From NCBI RefSeq assembly GCF_003286915.1, contig NZ_QMFY01000014.1, forward strand, positions 100,040 to 164,039: a DNA stretch of 64,000 nt, read 5' to 3'. A model generated the notes under the pieces. That model was not told the DNA's origin. It saw only the letters and a program-made list of their open reading frames with translations, and did not search any database. Source of the stretch: Pseudochryseolinea flava. GTDB lineage: Bacteria > Bacteroidota > Bacteroidia > Cytophagales > Cyclobacteriaceae. Made by a program: the position numbers and the translations under genes. Of this stretch, positions 44,001 through 52,275 are shown piece after piece. Each line of letters opens with the position of its first letter. Positions within the stretch are counted from its first letter, which is position 1.

Positions 44001-46130
44001 ATGAGGGTCGTGTCGATCGCAAAACGAATTGCCAACAACCCAGAAAACCTCTCAAATAGCCCAACGTCAATGCCTGAGCTAAGCCCTTCGGACCAAGAAT
44101 TTATCAGTCAACTCAACGCTTTTGTGGATGAGAACATCGCCAATGAGCAGTTTGGGGTAACCGAACTTGCCGATTTGATGAGCATGAGCCGGTCTAACTT
44201 GTTGCGGAAAGTAAAAAAGATCACGAATCTCTCCGTAAGCCAATTGATTCGGGAAATCAGACTAAAAAAGTCGATGATCCTTTTAAAAACGTCAGGGTTG
44301 AATGTTTCTGAAGTTTCATTACAGGTCGGATTTGGCAGCCCATCTTATTTCATTAAATGTTTTCGCGAATATTATGGTTATCCGCCAGGCGAAGTGGGCC
44401 AGCACGACGACGGTGAAGTAATGCCCGCGGTGTTGACGGATGATGTTGAGCCGGCGAAAAAGTCAAAAAGTATTTTATGGATAGGGCTTGCGGCCGCGGT
44501 TTTAGTGGGAACAATGACCTACTTCTTCTGGCCTTTTTCAAAATCAAGTGCTTTCGAAAAATCAATTGCCGTTTTACCCTTTAAAAACGATAGTAACGAT
44601 TCAGCGAATATCTACATGATCAACGGGTTGATGGAGTCTACTTTAAATAGTCTTCAAAAAATCAAAGACCTTAAAGTGATTAGTCGCACATCGTCAGAGA
44701 AGTATAGGAATACATCGTATTCTATTCCTGAGATGGCTGAAGAGTTAAATGTAAAGTATTTTGTAGAAGGGAGTGGGCAGAAAATCGGTGATCAGATTCT
44801 GTTAAACATTCAGTTGATTGACGGAGCTACCGATAAACATTTATGGTCGAAACAGTATCGGCGTGAAACGAAAGATATCTTTGCGTTGCAGCAAGAAATT
44901 GCCAAGAACATCGCTGAGGAGATCGAGGTGATCATCACCCCTGAAGAAGAGGCAAGTATCGAGAAAAATCCAACAGCAGATCTGGTCGCATACGACTATT
45001 TTTTGAAAGCACGTGATATCTCGTATAAAGGCGGAACAAAGAACCTGGAGAACGCAATTCAGTTGTATACAAAAGCCATTGAACGCGATCCGAAATTTGC
45101 GCTTGCCTATGCCGAAATGGCAATGCTCTATTATTACCTGGATGCATTTCAAACGGAGAAGGTGCATACCGCCGATATAAATTCCAACGCCGACAAAGCT
45201 TTGTTATATGATCCGAAGTTGCCGAACAGTCTTGTGGCGAAAGCGGCGTTCTATGTTCATAACAAACAGTATCAGTTGGCGGTACCTTACTTGGAGAAGG
45301 CACTCGAATATAATCCGAACTCAAGCCTAGCATGTGGTTTTCTTGCTAGCGTCTATAACTATTACTTGCCTAACACAACAAAATACATCGAGTATGCCCT
45401 GCGCGGTGCGCGGTTGGATGTAACCGGAATAGATTCTGCAACCACGAGTATTAACTACTTGCGGCTAAGTGATGCGTTGCTTCAAAATGGATTTATCGAC
45501 CTATCGCTTAAATACGCGAATAAATCGTTAGAATTTGATCCAAATAATTTTTATTCAAAATGGGTGAAGAGCTTTGTCCTGTTTGCAAAAACAAAAGATG
45601 CAAAAGAAACGAAAAGACTTTTGATAGAAGAACTGAAGAAGGATACCTTGAGTTTGGTGATGCTTGAGGAGGTAGGGAAGGTATGTTATATGATGGAGGA
45701 CTACGATGAGGCATACTATTACTACAGAAAATTTATCGACCTGCGCGAGTCAAAGCGTCTTGATATATTCCGACATGAAAACTTAAAGGTAGCCACGGTT
45801 TTTGCTGCAAAGGGGAAAAAAGAAGAGGCTGATAAACTTGCCGAAAGCTATCGCGTTTTTGCTGAAGAAGATCGTTCCATATACCGAGAACTGCAGATTG
45901 CGGCCTATCATGCTTACCGCAATGACGATGAAAAAGCAATGGTACATTTGAAACTATTTTCGAAGGAAGAAAATTTCCAGTATTGGGTTTTGTTGATGCG
46001 CGAGGATCCTTCGCTACGTGATATCCGAAAGCATCCTGATTTTGAAAAAGTGATGACTACTATCGAAAAGCGATTTTGGGATAATCACCATAAGCTTCGC
46101 AAGACGTTGGAAGAAAAGGGTATTCTCTAA
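44001..46130 (+). CDS. Membrane-anchored AraC regulator fused to TolB-like and TPR domains
   Basis: 709-residue fusion. Residues about 35-135 are an AraC double helix-turn-helix (MSMSRSNLLRKVKKITNLSVSQ, FGSPSYFIKCFREYYGYPPGEV), placed at the N-terminus in the cytosol. A single membrane helix follows (about 153-172, ILWIGLAAAVLVGTMTYFFW). Beyond it is a TolB-N/FlgO-like domain (EKSIAVLPFKNDSND near 190; YFVEGSGQKIGDQILLNIQLID near 250), then TPR repeats (about 330-690). This order puts DNA binding inside and the helical sensor in the periplasm, a one-component transmembrane regulator seen in Bacteroidota. Ligand and regulon unknown; the divergent ankyrin gene is a candidate target. Confidence 0.88.
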   Translation: MRVVSIAKRIANNPENLSNSPTSMPELSPSDQEFISQLNAFVDENIANEQFGVTELADLMSMSRSNLLRKVKKITNLSVSQLIREIRLKKSMILLKTSGLNVSEVSLQVGFGSPSYFIKCFREYYGYPPGEVGQHDDGEVMPAVLTDDVEPAKKSKSILWIGLAAAVLVGTMTYFFWPFSKSSAFEKSIAVLPFKNDSNDSANIYMINGLMESTLNSLQKIKDLKVISRTSSEKYRNTSYSIPEMAEELNVKYFVEGSGQKIGDQILLNIQLIDGATDKHLWSKQYRRETKDIFALQQEIAKNIAEEIEVIITPEEEASIEKNPTADLVAYDYFLKARDISYKGGTKNLENAIQLYTKAIERDPKFALAYAEMAMLYYYLDAFQTEKVHTADINSNADKALLYDPKLPNSLVAKAAFYVHNKQYQLAVPYLEKALEYNPNSSLACGFLASVYNYYLPNTTKYIEYALRGARLDVTGIDSATTSINYLRLSDALLQNGFIDLSLKYANKSLEFDPNNFYSKWVKSFVLFAKTKDAKETKRLLIEELKKDTLSLVMLEEVGKVCYMMEDYDEAYYYYRKFIDLRESKRLDIFRHENLKVATVFAAKGKKEEADKLAESYRVFAEEDRSIYRELQIAAYHAYRNDDEKAMVHLKLFSKEENFQYWVLLMREDPSLRDIRKHPDFEKVMTTIEKRFWDNHHKLRKTLEEKGIL

Positions 46131-46200
46131 ATTATTTTATCGATATAGCGTTCGTTGTCGTTCCTCAGGTGATCTCATCTTCAGGCAATAAGATTTGAAT

Positions 46201-46506
46201 ATGATTACAGCGATCAATATTGAAACGGAGCAATGGAATAGGATCATCGAAATTTTGATTCGTGATCAATGGAACGTCGTCTATAAGTATGATGCTTTTG
46301 ATGCTGGCATTGATTTCGATTTGATCGTGATGCATAAAGGTAATGATGAGATTTTGTTAGGGTGGGATAACTGGTTGGAGGGTGAAATAAAATGCTCAGA
46401 AGAAATAATGCGCTACATCGAAGTGATGATCAATTCCAAATTCTATATTGGTGACCCTGTTAATTTGAAACCTGAGGTAATTAATTTATACTGGAAATCT
46501 GAATAG
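46201..46506 (+). CDS. Hypothetical protein, 101 aa
   Basis: Acidic soluble protein with alternating strand/helix character (WNRIIEILIRDQWNVVYKYDAFDAGIDFDLIVM, WDNWLEGEIKCSEEIMRYIE). No signal peptide or membrane helix. ATG 46201 is used rather than an in-frame TTG. It is AT-rich compared with neighbours and lies 3 bp before a small membrane gene, as in toxin-immunity or cassette-like pairs, but no toxin is seen. I do not recognise it. Confidence 0.6.
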   Translation: MITAINIETEQWNRIIEILIRDQWNVVYKYDAFDAGIDFDLIVMHKGNDEILLGWDNWLEGEIKCSEEIMRYIEVMINSKFYIGDPVNLKPEVINLYWKSE

Positions 46507-46509
46507 TCT

Positions 46510-46755
46510 ATGTCTTTACTTGATAGAGTTTTCCTCGCTGGTAAAATCCTTGTTCGTCTTTTGTTATTATTGGCAATCGTATCGTTAGTTGTTTCATTGC
46601 TGTTACGAATACTATTGGCCATAAAAGACGGCGATGCCACAAGCTTCTACATTGTTGTTATCCAAAATTCTTTGTCTTTTAGCTATTGGATATTGATCAT
46701 TTCTTTTGTCTTCTTGTTTTTTTTATCAACTACTCATGGTAGGCGAGATGATTAA
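46510..46755 (+). CDS. Small two-helix membrane protein, unknown
   Basis: 81 residues with two long hydrophobic helices (about 12-38 and 50-73). It starts 3 bp after the preceding stop and overlaps a further small membrane frame by 8 bp. AT-rich. No family recognised. Confidence 0.55.
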   Translation: MSLLDRVFLAGKILVRLLLLLAIVSLVVSLLLRILLAIKDGDATSFYIVVIQNSLSFSYWILIISFVFLFFLSTTHGRRDD

Positions 46756-46840
46756 AAAGAATACGCCGCGTCAGGAGATCAAGTTTTTTCTAGTAGCCTT
46801 GATTTTGGGTGTCGTACTTTGGCTTCTCACGCGCAGCTAA
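46748..46840 (+). CDS. Single-helix mini-protein, 30 aa
   Basis: ATG 46748 overlaps the stop region of the preceding gene and opens a 30-codon frame, MIKKNTPRQE followed by a hydrophobic helix (FFLVALILGVVLWLLTR). A positively charged N-terminus, one membrane span and the tight overlap argue for a translated product; an ATG at 46736 in frame is an alternative. Its small size keeps confidence low. Confidence 0.4.
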   Translation: MIKKNTPRQEIKFFLVALILGVVLWLLTRS

Positions 46841-46852
46841 AGTCGTAGTGTG

Positions 46853-46861
46853 TAACCTTTG
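46853..46861 (+). promoter_or_regulatory. -7-like box TAACCTTTG
   Basis: TAACCTTTG resembles TAnnTTTG with one extra base and lies 40 bp before the acetyltransferase start at 46902. The same TAACCTTTGCG string occurs at 39700, before the S41 peptidase. Confidence 0.3.
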
Positions 46862-46901
46862 CGCGTCGGTTGTAGTTAAGTACTTGTCGATTAAATGCAC
46901 A

Positions 46902-47507
46902 ATGGCAAATTGGATCAATCACCCGCTTACATTACAAGGTCATCTTGTTGAACTTCGCTCATTTGATGAGTCTCACCTGGAAGCACTAACTTCCTTAGCA
47001 AGCGATAAACGTATCTGGGAATTTTATGCTTACGATCCAAGTAGCCCGGAACGATATCGATCGGTGTTTAACTCGGCTTTGAGCGATCGTGAAAAGGGAA
47101 TACAGTTTCCTTTCAGTATTTTCGATAGGGACACGCAGAAAATTATTGGTAGCACGCGTTTTATGGATATTCAGCCAAATCATAAAAAGTTGGAGATTGG
47201 TACTACTTGGCTACATCCAGAGTTTTGGGGAACCCCCGTGAATACTGAATGTAAGTTGTTACTTTTAACATATTGCTTTGAGAACTTGGCGACGTTACGT
47301 GTTCAATTGAAAACAGACGAAAATAATATTCGGTCAAGGAAAGCAATAGAGAAAATTGGCGCACGATTCGAAGGAATATTGCGGAATGATATGCTACGGG
47401 AGAATGGTACGCATCGTCATTCGGCTTATTATAGTATTATCAACGATGAGTGGCTCAACGTTAAAGCGATGTTGTCTGCATCGCTTGCGAATAGGATAGT
47501 GAAGTGA
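46902..47507 (+). CDS. RimJ/RimL-type GNAT acetyltransferase
   Basis: 201-residue acetyltransferase from ATG 46902. RimJ/RimL features: LVELRSFDESHLEALTSLASD near the N-terminus, the strand KLEIGTTWLHPEFWGTPVNTECK (about 105-127) that precedes the acetyl-CoA loop, and IRSRKAIEKIGARFEGILRN (about 147-166). It is paralogous to the gene at 48799. Such enzymes acetylate N-termini, aminoglycosides or small amines; substrate unknown. It heads a plus-strand run of five close genes. Confidence 0.88.
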   Translation: MANWINHPLTLQGHLVELRSFDESHLEALTSLASDKRIWEFYAYDPSSPERYRSVFNSALSDREKGIQFPFSIFDRDTQKIIGSTRFMDIQPNHKKLEIGTTWLHPEFWGTPVNTECKLLLLTYCFENLATLRVQLKTDENNIRSRKAIEKIGARFEGILRNDMLRENGTHRHSAYYSIINDEWLNVKAMLSASLANRIVK

Positions 47508-47552
47508 GAGGAAGCTTATTTAAAAGTTAGTCTTTTTTGTAATGATCATAAA

Positions 47553-48299
47553 ATGAAGTTATCTGTTGCTCAGCTTAAGCCAGTGCCAGGCGAAATCCAA
47601 AGGAATATTGAGACGCATGTGAAGCTGATCGATATGGCGATCGCGGATCAAGCCGATTTAATTATTTTTCCTGAACTATCGCTCACGGGATATGAACCCT
47701 CGCGTGCACGCGAACTCGCTGTTCGTGCTGATGATGCCCGCTTGCAGATATTTCAGAAGATCAGTGACGGAAAGAATATTGTGATCGGTGTTGGAGCGCC
47801 AATAAAATCTTCAGGAGGAGTAGAAATCAGTCTATTATTCTTTCGGCCTCGCATGGTACCGATGATTTACGCTAAGCATTATCTTCATGCTGATGAAGAA
47901 CCGTTTTTTGTCCGGGGAGACAACACAGATGGCATTGATATCCATGGAGAACGAGTTGCGCTTGCTATTTGCTACGAGATTTCTATCGCCGAGCACACTC
48001 AGAAAGCATTAGTCAGCGGCGCGCAGGTTTTTGTAGCCAGCGTGGCAAAAACGGAACGTGGCATAACAAAAGCTCATCAGCAGCTTTCGGAGATTGCGAA
48101 AGCGTTTTCTGTTTCGGTACTGATGTCAAACGCGGTGGGACCAAGCGAAGATGGTATCTGTGCTGGTGCGTCGGCCGTGTTTGCGGCCGATGGATCTCTC
48201 ATGACACAACTGGGAACTGATCAAGACGGGACTATCACGTTCGACAGCATTACGAAAACACATACGCTACGTCAAACCATTGTTCCTTCAATTTTATAA
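47553..48299 (+). CDS. Carbon-nitrogen hydrolase (nitrilase superfamily)
   Basis: 248-residue amidase of the nitrilase superfamily. The catalytic triad is E in IIFPELSLTGYEP (near 43), K in YAKHYLHADEEPFF (near 109) and C in VALAICYEISIAEH (near 143). Length fits the plain one-domain amidases (omega-amidase/carbamoylputrescine type), which act on small linear amides. It lies 45 bp after the acetyltransferase and 8 bp before the GyrI-like gene. Substrate cannot be assigned. Confidence 0.88.
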   Translation: MKLSVAQLKPVPGEIQRNIETHVKLIDMAIADQADLIIFPELSLTGYEPSRARELAVRADDARLQIFQKISDGKNIVIGVGAPIKSSGGVEISLLFFRPRMVPMIYAKHYLHADEEPFFVRGDNTDGIDIHGERVALAICYEISIAEHTQKALVSGAQVFVASVAKTERGITKAHQQLSEIAKAFSVSVLMSNAVGPSEDGICAGASAVFAADGSLMTQLGTDQDGTITFDSITKTHTLRQTIVPSIL

Positions 48300-48307
48300 T
48301 ACCTGCT

Positions 48308-48802
48308 ATGAAGTGCGAGTACGTTAGAACTGAGATCATCGCGTCGAAAAGCTTCGTTGGGAAATCTTTGCGAACGACGCTTGTCGAGAACAAAACAGGT
48401 GTGCTCTGGGGAAGCTTTATGCCCCGCAGGAAAGAAATTGAAAATGTTGTCGGCGCCGAGCTTTATTCAATTGAAATTTACGACGATGCTCAGATGCATC
48501 GATTCACCCCGGAAACACCATTCACAAAATGGGCCGCGGTGTCGGTGTCAACACATGAGAATGTTCCAGTGGGCTTGGAAACACTCACTATACCGGAGGG
48601 GCTATACGCTGTGTTTATCTATACGGGCCGACATACCGAATTTGCATCGGCATTTCAATATATCTTTCAAAACTGGTTGCCTACGTCTCCATTTCAACTC
48701 GATAATAGACCACATTTTGAAGTGATGGGTGCACGATATAAGAACGATGCCCCCGATTCTGAAGAAGAAATATGGATACCTATTAAACACAAGACGCAAT
48801 GA
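48308..48802 (+). CDS. GyrI-like/AraC effector-binding-domain protein
   Basis: 164-residue stand-alone GyrI-like (SOUL-fold-related) domain: FTKWAAVSVSTHENVPVGLETLTIPEGLYAVFIYTG (about 77-112) and the ending W..R...FEVMGARYK...EEEIWIPIK are characteristic, including the acidic pair used in ligand binding or hydrolysis by some members. It binds small hydrophobic molecules. ATGA overlap (4 bp) with the next acetyltransferase gene. Perhaps a resistance or sequestration role. Confidence 0.82.
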   Translation: MKCEYVRTEIIASKSFVGKSLRTTLVENKTGVLWGSFMPRRKEIENVVGAELYSIEIYDDAQMHRFTPETPFTKWAAVSVSTHENVPVGLETLTIPEGLYAVFIYTGRHTEFASAFQYIFQNWLPTSPFQLDNRPHFEVMGARYKNDAPDSEEEIWIPIKHKTQ

Positions 48803-49347
48803 GTACATCGCCAAATCTGCAGCCGAATACACTAGAAGACAATGTTACCAAGTTAGTGCCGTTACGAGCTGCTGATTTTGATGCATTGTATGAAGTGGCG
48901 TCCGATCCCGGCATATGGGAGCAACACCCAGCGCGAGATCGTTACAAGAAAGAGGTATTTGAGATTTTCTTTCAAGGTGCTGTTAGCTCCCAATCTGCTT
49001 TCCTAATTTATGATCGTCAGTCAAATGCACTTATTGGCAGTACGCGATACTACGGCTACAATGCAGCGGAGTCGAGTATTGGCATTGGGTACACTTTCCT
49101 CGCGAAAGAATTTTGGGGAGGACCGTATAATCACTCAACAAAAAAAATGCTTTTGGACTATGCGTTTCAATTCGTAGACTCAGTCAAATTCCATATCGGC
49201 GTCTCGAATATACGCTCACAGAAGGCGGTTGAGAAACTTGGTGCGACGAAGAGCACTGAAGTTGATTTCGAATTGAACGGCGTAAACATTCCACATTTTG
49301 AATACTTGCTTCCGAAATCGACCTGGGAACAGAATGTAAAATCATGA
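48799..49347 (+). CDS. RimJ/RimL-type GNAT acetyltransferase, paralogue of 46902
   Basis: 182-residue acetyltransferase with the same marks as its neighbour: LVPLRAADFDALYEVASDPGIWEQHP at the N-terminus, ALIGSTRYYGYN, SSIGIGYTFLAKEFWGGPYN (about 94-113) and IRSQKAVEKLGATKSTE (about 135-151). It overlaps the genes on both sides by 4 bp. The two copies bracket the amidase and GyrI-like genes, suggesting an ancient local duplication. Confidence 0.88.
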   Translation: MSTSPNLQPNTLEDNVTKLVPLRAADFDALYEVASDPGIWEQHPARDRYKKEVFEIFFQGAVSSQSAFLIYDRQSNALIGSTRYYGYNAAESSIGIGYTFLAKEFWGGPYNHSTKKMLLDYAFQFVDSVKFHIGVSNIRSQKAVEKLGATKSTEVDFELNGVNIPHFEYLLPKSTWEQNVKS

Positions 49348-50075
49348 TGGCCGTGTTTCGGCTTTTGCCTCCATACTTCCTGATGTTGCTGGTCAGCTTT
49401 CCTGTAATGTCTTCTGCACAGACGTCGCCGGATAAAATTATCGCCTACACAGTAGATCCTTCTTTGGACTCCGTTGCATTTTATTGGAACGATGATCATG
49501 GCGTACATCTTAAAAGTCTCGGACGGTTGAAGACATTTGTCGAAAGTAAAGATCGGCGACTTTTGTTTGCGATGAACGCCGGTATGTATATGGAAGATAA
49601 CTCGCCGCTAGGATTATTCATTCAGGATGGTGTGCAACGCAGAAAGTTAAATGAGAAAGGTGGTCATGGTAATTTTTATCTGAAGCCGAATGGGATATTT
49701 TACATCAATGGTCAAGGGCAGGCATCGGTGTCTGAAACATCGAACTTCAAGTCTACGAGTGATATTAAATTCGCGACGCAGTCTGGGCCGATGTTAGTGA
49801 TTGATGGAGACATTCATCCCGCGTTTATTCAAGGGTCAGCAAATTTAAATATCCGTAACGGTGTCGGTATCCTTCCTGATGGCAAGGTCATCTTTGCAAT
49901 TTCTACCGTTGCTATAAATTTTTATGACTTTGCGATGTTCTTTAAAACAAGAGGTTGCTTAAATGCACTGTACCTGGATGGTTTTGTGTCGCGTGCTTAT
50001 TTTGATGATCGAGATTGGAAGCAACTTGACGGAAACTTTGGGGTGATGATCGGTGTTACGTCACTTAACAAGTAA
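49344..50075 (+). CDS. Exported phosphodiester glycosidase-like protein (DUF2233/NAGPA)
   Basis: 243-residue protein with a signal peptide (about 1-26, ending SSAQT) and a DUF2233 domain: FAMNAGMYMEDNSPLGLFIQDG (about 73-94), KPNGIFYIN, SGPMLVIDGDIHP (about 148-160), IRNGVGILPDG and LYLDGFVSRAY. The N-x-G-M-Y and D-G motifs line the active site in the family of the human uncovering enzyme (NAGPA), which hydrolyses glycosyl phosphodiesters. It probably processes cell-wall or extracellular phosphoglycans. It overlaps the acetyltransferase gene by 4 bp and ends 1 bp before the AraC start. Confidence 0.85.
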   Translation: MMAVFRLLPPYFLMLLVSFPVMSSAQTSPDKIIAYTVDPSLDSVAFYWNDDHGVHLKSLGRLKTFVESKDRRLLFAMNAGMYMEDNSPLGLFIQDGVQRRKLNEKGGHGNFYLKPNGIFYINGQGQASVSETSNFKSTSDIKFATQSGPMLVIDGDIHPAFIQGSANLNIRNGVGILPDGKVIFAISTVAINFYDFAMFFKTRGCLNALYLDGFVSRAYFDDRDWKQLDGNFGVMIGVTSLNK

Positions 50076-50076
50076 C

Positions 50077-50847
50077 ATGCAAGTCACGAAGTTTCAACCG
50101 TCTGCACCACTTCAGCCTTTTGTGAAGGAATACATCGTGGTCGAATCGCAGGCGGAGGTGTTGAACCGTATTTTACCTGATACATCGTTGGTGATGGCTT
50201 TTCGATTTAAAGGCGATGTAAATCAGATCGTTGATGCTCATACTTCACGACTGCCTGTGTCGATGATTTCCGGTCTTAGAAAATCTGGTAGACTTATTAA
50301 TTACACGCCCGGCGCTGGAAATTTTTTAGTTTCATTCCGGGAAGGTGGGGCGAGTGCTTTCTTCAAGGAGCCCATTCACTTATTATTTGATGACTCTATC
50401 TCGCTTGATAGCTTCTCGCATTATGATAACGTGGCCGGGGTTGAAGATCGTTTAGCAGAAGCAGCTACGCACGAGCAACGCGTGGATGTGGTCGATCAGT
50501 TCTTGCTCTTGAAGTTGCGCACACAAAAAACGGACGATGTCGTGCTGAATGCTATTGCCAGGATACATGCCTCGAAAGGTGTGATCAAAATGAAAGATCT
50601 AGCCAGCGCGATATGTATGAGTCAAGATGCCTTCGAAAAGAGATTTCGGAAAGTTGTTGGCGTCTCACCAAAACAATTTGCCAACATCGTGCGGATGAAA
50701 TGTGTGGTGGCTAACGGAAGAAATAAACCATTATCGACCATAGCGTTGGAAGCAGGATATTTCGATCAGCCTCATTTCAATAAAGACTTCAAGCTTTTTA
50801 CAGGCCAAACGCCCGGTGATTTCTTTACTACACCACCGGCATGGTAA
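50077..50847 (+). CDS. AraC-family transcriptional regulator
   Basis: 256-residue regulator from ATG 50077. The N-terminal part (LQPFVKEYIVVESQAEVLNRILPDTSLVMAFRFKG) is the DUF6597 sensing domain common in Bacteroidota AraC proteins; the double helix-turn-helix is at about 160-255 (MSQDAFEKRFRKVVGVSPKQFANIVRMK, YFDQPHFNKDFKLFTGQTPGDF). It is 1 bp past the DUF2233 gene and 69 bp before an ester-cyclase-like gene, either of which may be its target. Confidence 0.9.
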   Translation: MQVTKFQPSAPLQPFVKEYIVVESQAEVLNRILPDTSLVMAFRFKGDVNQIVDAHTSRLPVSMISGLRKSGRLINYTPGAGNFLVSFREGGASAFFKEPIHLLFDDSISLDSFSHYDNVAGVEDRLAEAATHEQRVDVVDQFLLLKLRTQKTDDVVLNAIARIHASKGVIKMKDLASAICMSQDAFEKRFRKVVGVSPKQFANIVRMKCVVANGRNKPLSTIALEAGYFDQPHFNKDFKLFTGQTPGDFFTTPPAW

Positions 50848-50916
50848 ATCAATGATTTTTTACAATCCTTAGCGCGATGCCGTGGCGATCTTTGTTACAT
50901 CAAAATAACGATCGCT

Positions 50917-51786
50917 ATGAAGAGATTTTCACTTCTTTTTCGAAAGACCTCACCGGTTATCCTTATGCTCGCGAGCACGTGTCTGTTCGCGCAAGTTTCA
51001 AAGTCTTCTCAAACAAATAACAATCGTATGCAAATTATTCAAAACAACCGCGCGCGCTTGACGGAGCTTTATGTTGATGTACTCAATAATCGAAAGTTCG
51101 AACGACTCCATGAATTTATTTCGGATGACTATGTGAGTGGTAACAACAAAACGGGCGTTGACGCTTTTAAAGAGCCAGCGCTTGCCGTATTGAAAGCGAT
51201 TCCTGATGCGCAATGGGAAATTCAAAATTTAGTTGTTGATGAATCAAACGCTTTCGTTCATTGGAAAGTGGTAGGCATAAACACCGGCGCTTTCTTAGTG
51301 TTCGCGCCCTCGGGAAAGAACGTAGTTGCCGAAGGAATGGGTATTTTTAGGTTGTCGAACGGGAAGGTAATAAGCTCTCAAGTAATGACCGATCGCCTGG
51401 GGTTTCTTCAGCAACTCGGTGTGTTGCCAGAAGATATCACAACGTTAAGTGCTGATAGAATTTCACCGGAAGCGGTGGTGTTCATCGATAAGTTTGTGAT
51501 ACCAGACGGATCCTTAACTGAATTTACAAACCGTCTCGATGTGAATAGGAAAATGATCAGCACGATGCCAGGCTTTATCGATGATTACGCATACGAACGC
51601 AAGGATGAACACGGCAATACCATCGTGATCACTGTGGCCATTTGGAAAGATGAACAAGCACTACAACGTGCAAAGACAAACGTTCAGGAGCTTTATAAAA
51701 ATGAAGGATTCAACCCTGCTGCAATGATGCAGCGACTAAATATTCAAATGGATAGAGCAACCTATACGTTCCGTGGATTAAACTAA
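50917..51786 (+). CDS. SnoaL-like ester-cyclase domain fused to antibiotic-monooxygenase (ABM) domain
   Basis: 289-residue exported two-domain protein. After a signal peptide (ending CLFAQ near 24) residues about 40-180 are SnoaL/ester-cyclase-like (LTELYVDVLNNRKFERLHEFISDDYVSGN, EGMGIFRLSNGKVISSQVMTDRLGFLQQLG), and residues about 190-289 form an ABM-type ferredoxin-like domain (FVIPDGSLTEFTNRLDVNRKMISTMPGF). Both folds bind small hydrophobic molecules; the fusion is uncommon in my experience. A terminator follows. Function unknown, probably detoxification. Confidence 0.78.
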   Translation: MKRFSLLFRKTSPVILMLASTCLFAQVSKSSQTNNNRMQIIQNNRARLTELYVDVLNNRKFERLHEFISDDYVSGNNKTGVDAFKEPALAVLKAIPDAQWEIQNLVVDESNAFVHWKVVGINTGAFLVFAPSGKNVVAEGMGIFRLSNGKVISSQVMTDRLGFLQQLGVLPEDITTLSADRISPEAVVFIDKFVIPDGSLTEFTNRLDVNRKMISTMPGFIDDYAYERKDEHGNTIVITVAIWKDEQALQRAKTNVQELYKNEGFNPAAMMQRLNIQMDRATYTFRGLN

Positions 51787-51832
51787 ATAGAATTTGAACG
51801 GTCTATCATTTCGGTAGTGCAGCAATTGTAAG

Positions 51833-51860
51833 AGCGCATCGATTCGTCGATGCGCTTTTT
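51833..51860 (+). terminator. Intrinsic terminator
   Basis: AGCGCATCGA-TTCG-TCGATGCGCT, a perfect 10-bp stem with a stable UUCG-type loop followed by a T-run. It lies 46 bp after the ester-cyclase/ABM stop. Confidence 0.92.
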
Positions 51861-51880
51861 AGTTTTAGGTCACAGCACAG

Positions 51881-51910
51881 TTTGATTGTATTAAAAAGAA
51901 TGTAATTTAC
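51881..51910 (+). promoter_or_regulatory. Promoter with -33 TTTG and -7 TAATTTAC
   Basis: TTTG at 51881-51884 and TAATTTAC at 51903-51910 are 18 bp apart, the usual spacing for Bacteroidota sigma-70-type promoters; the -7 box has two mismatches. The next start codon is 19 bp downstream (51929). Confidence 0.4.
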
Positions 51911-51928
51911 CGTTCAAAATATTTTATT

Positions 51929-52267
51929 ATGAGCATGAATCCTTTTGAAATTCTTCTTCAACTACTTGGGCTTGCACCTCAACTTGTGGTTGCAGGAGCT
52001 TGTATCTTTTATCTTGCAAAAAAAGGAGCGACGCCGGAAGGAATTTTGTTGACCATTGCAAGTGTTGTGTCCTTGATCCTCCATGCGATAACGGCTGTTG
52101 TAATTCCATACCTCATGACAAATGGTACGATGGATGCAACCTCAATTGGTGAATTCTACTCACGGCTTTCATTTGTGTACATTATCATCGGCGCGGCACA
52201 CGCTGTTGGGTTTATTTTGTTAATACTACAAGCGTTGAAAGCTCCTCGCCAGCAAAACACTTTTTAG
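51929..52267 (+). CDS. Three-helix membrane protein, unknown
   Basis: 112 residues with hydrophobic helices at about 12-31, 42-64 and 84-104. It has its own promoter and lies 8 bp before a methyltransferase gene. No family recognised. Confidence 0.65.
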   Translation: MSMNPFEILLQLLGLAPQLVVAGACIFYLAKKGATPEGILLTIASVVSLILHAITAVVIPYLMTNGTMDATSIGEFYSRLSFVYIIIGAAHAVGFILLILQALKAPRQQNTF

Positions 52268-52275
52268 CAATCACA

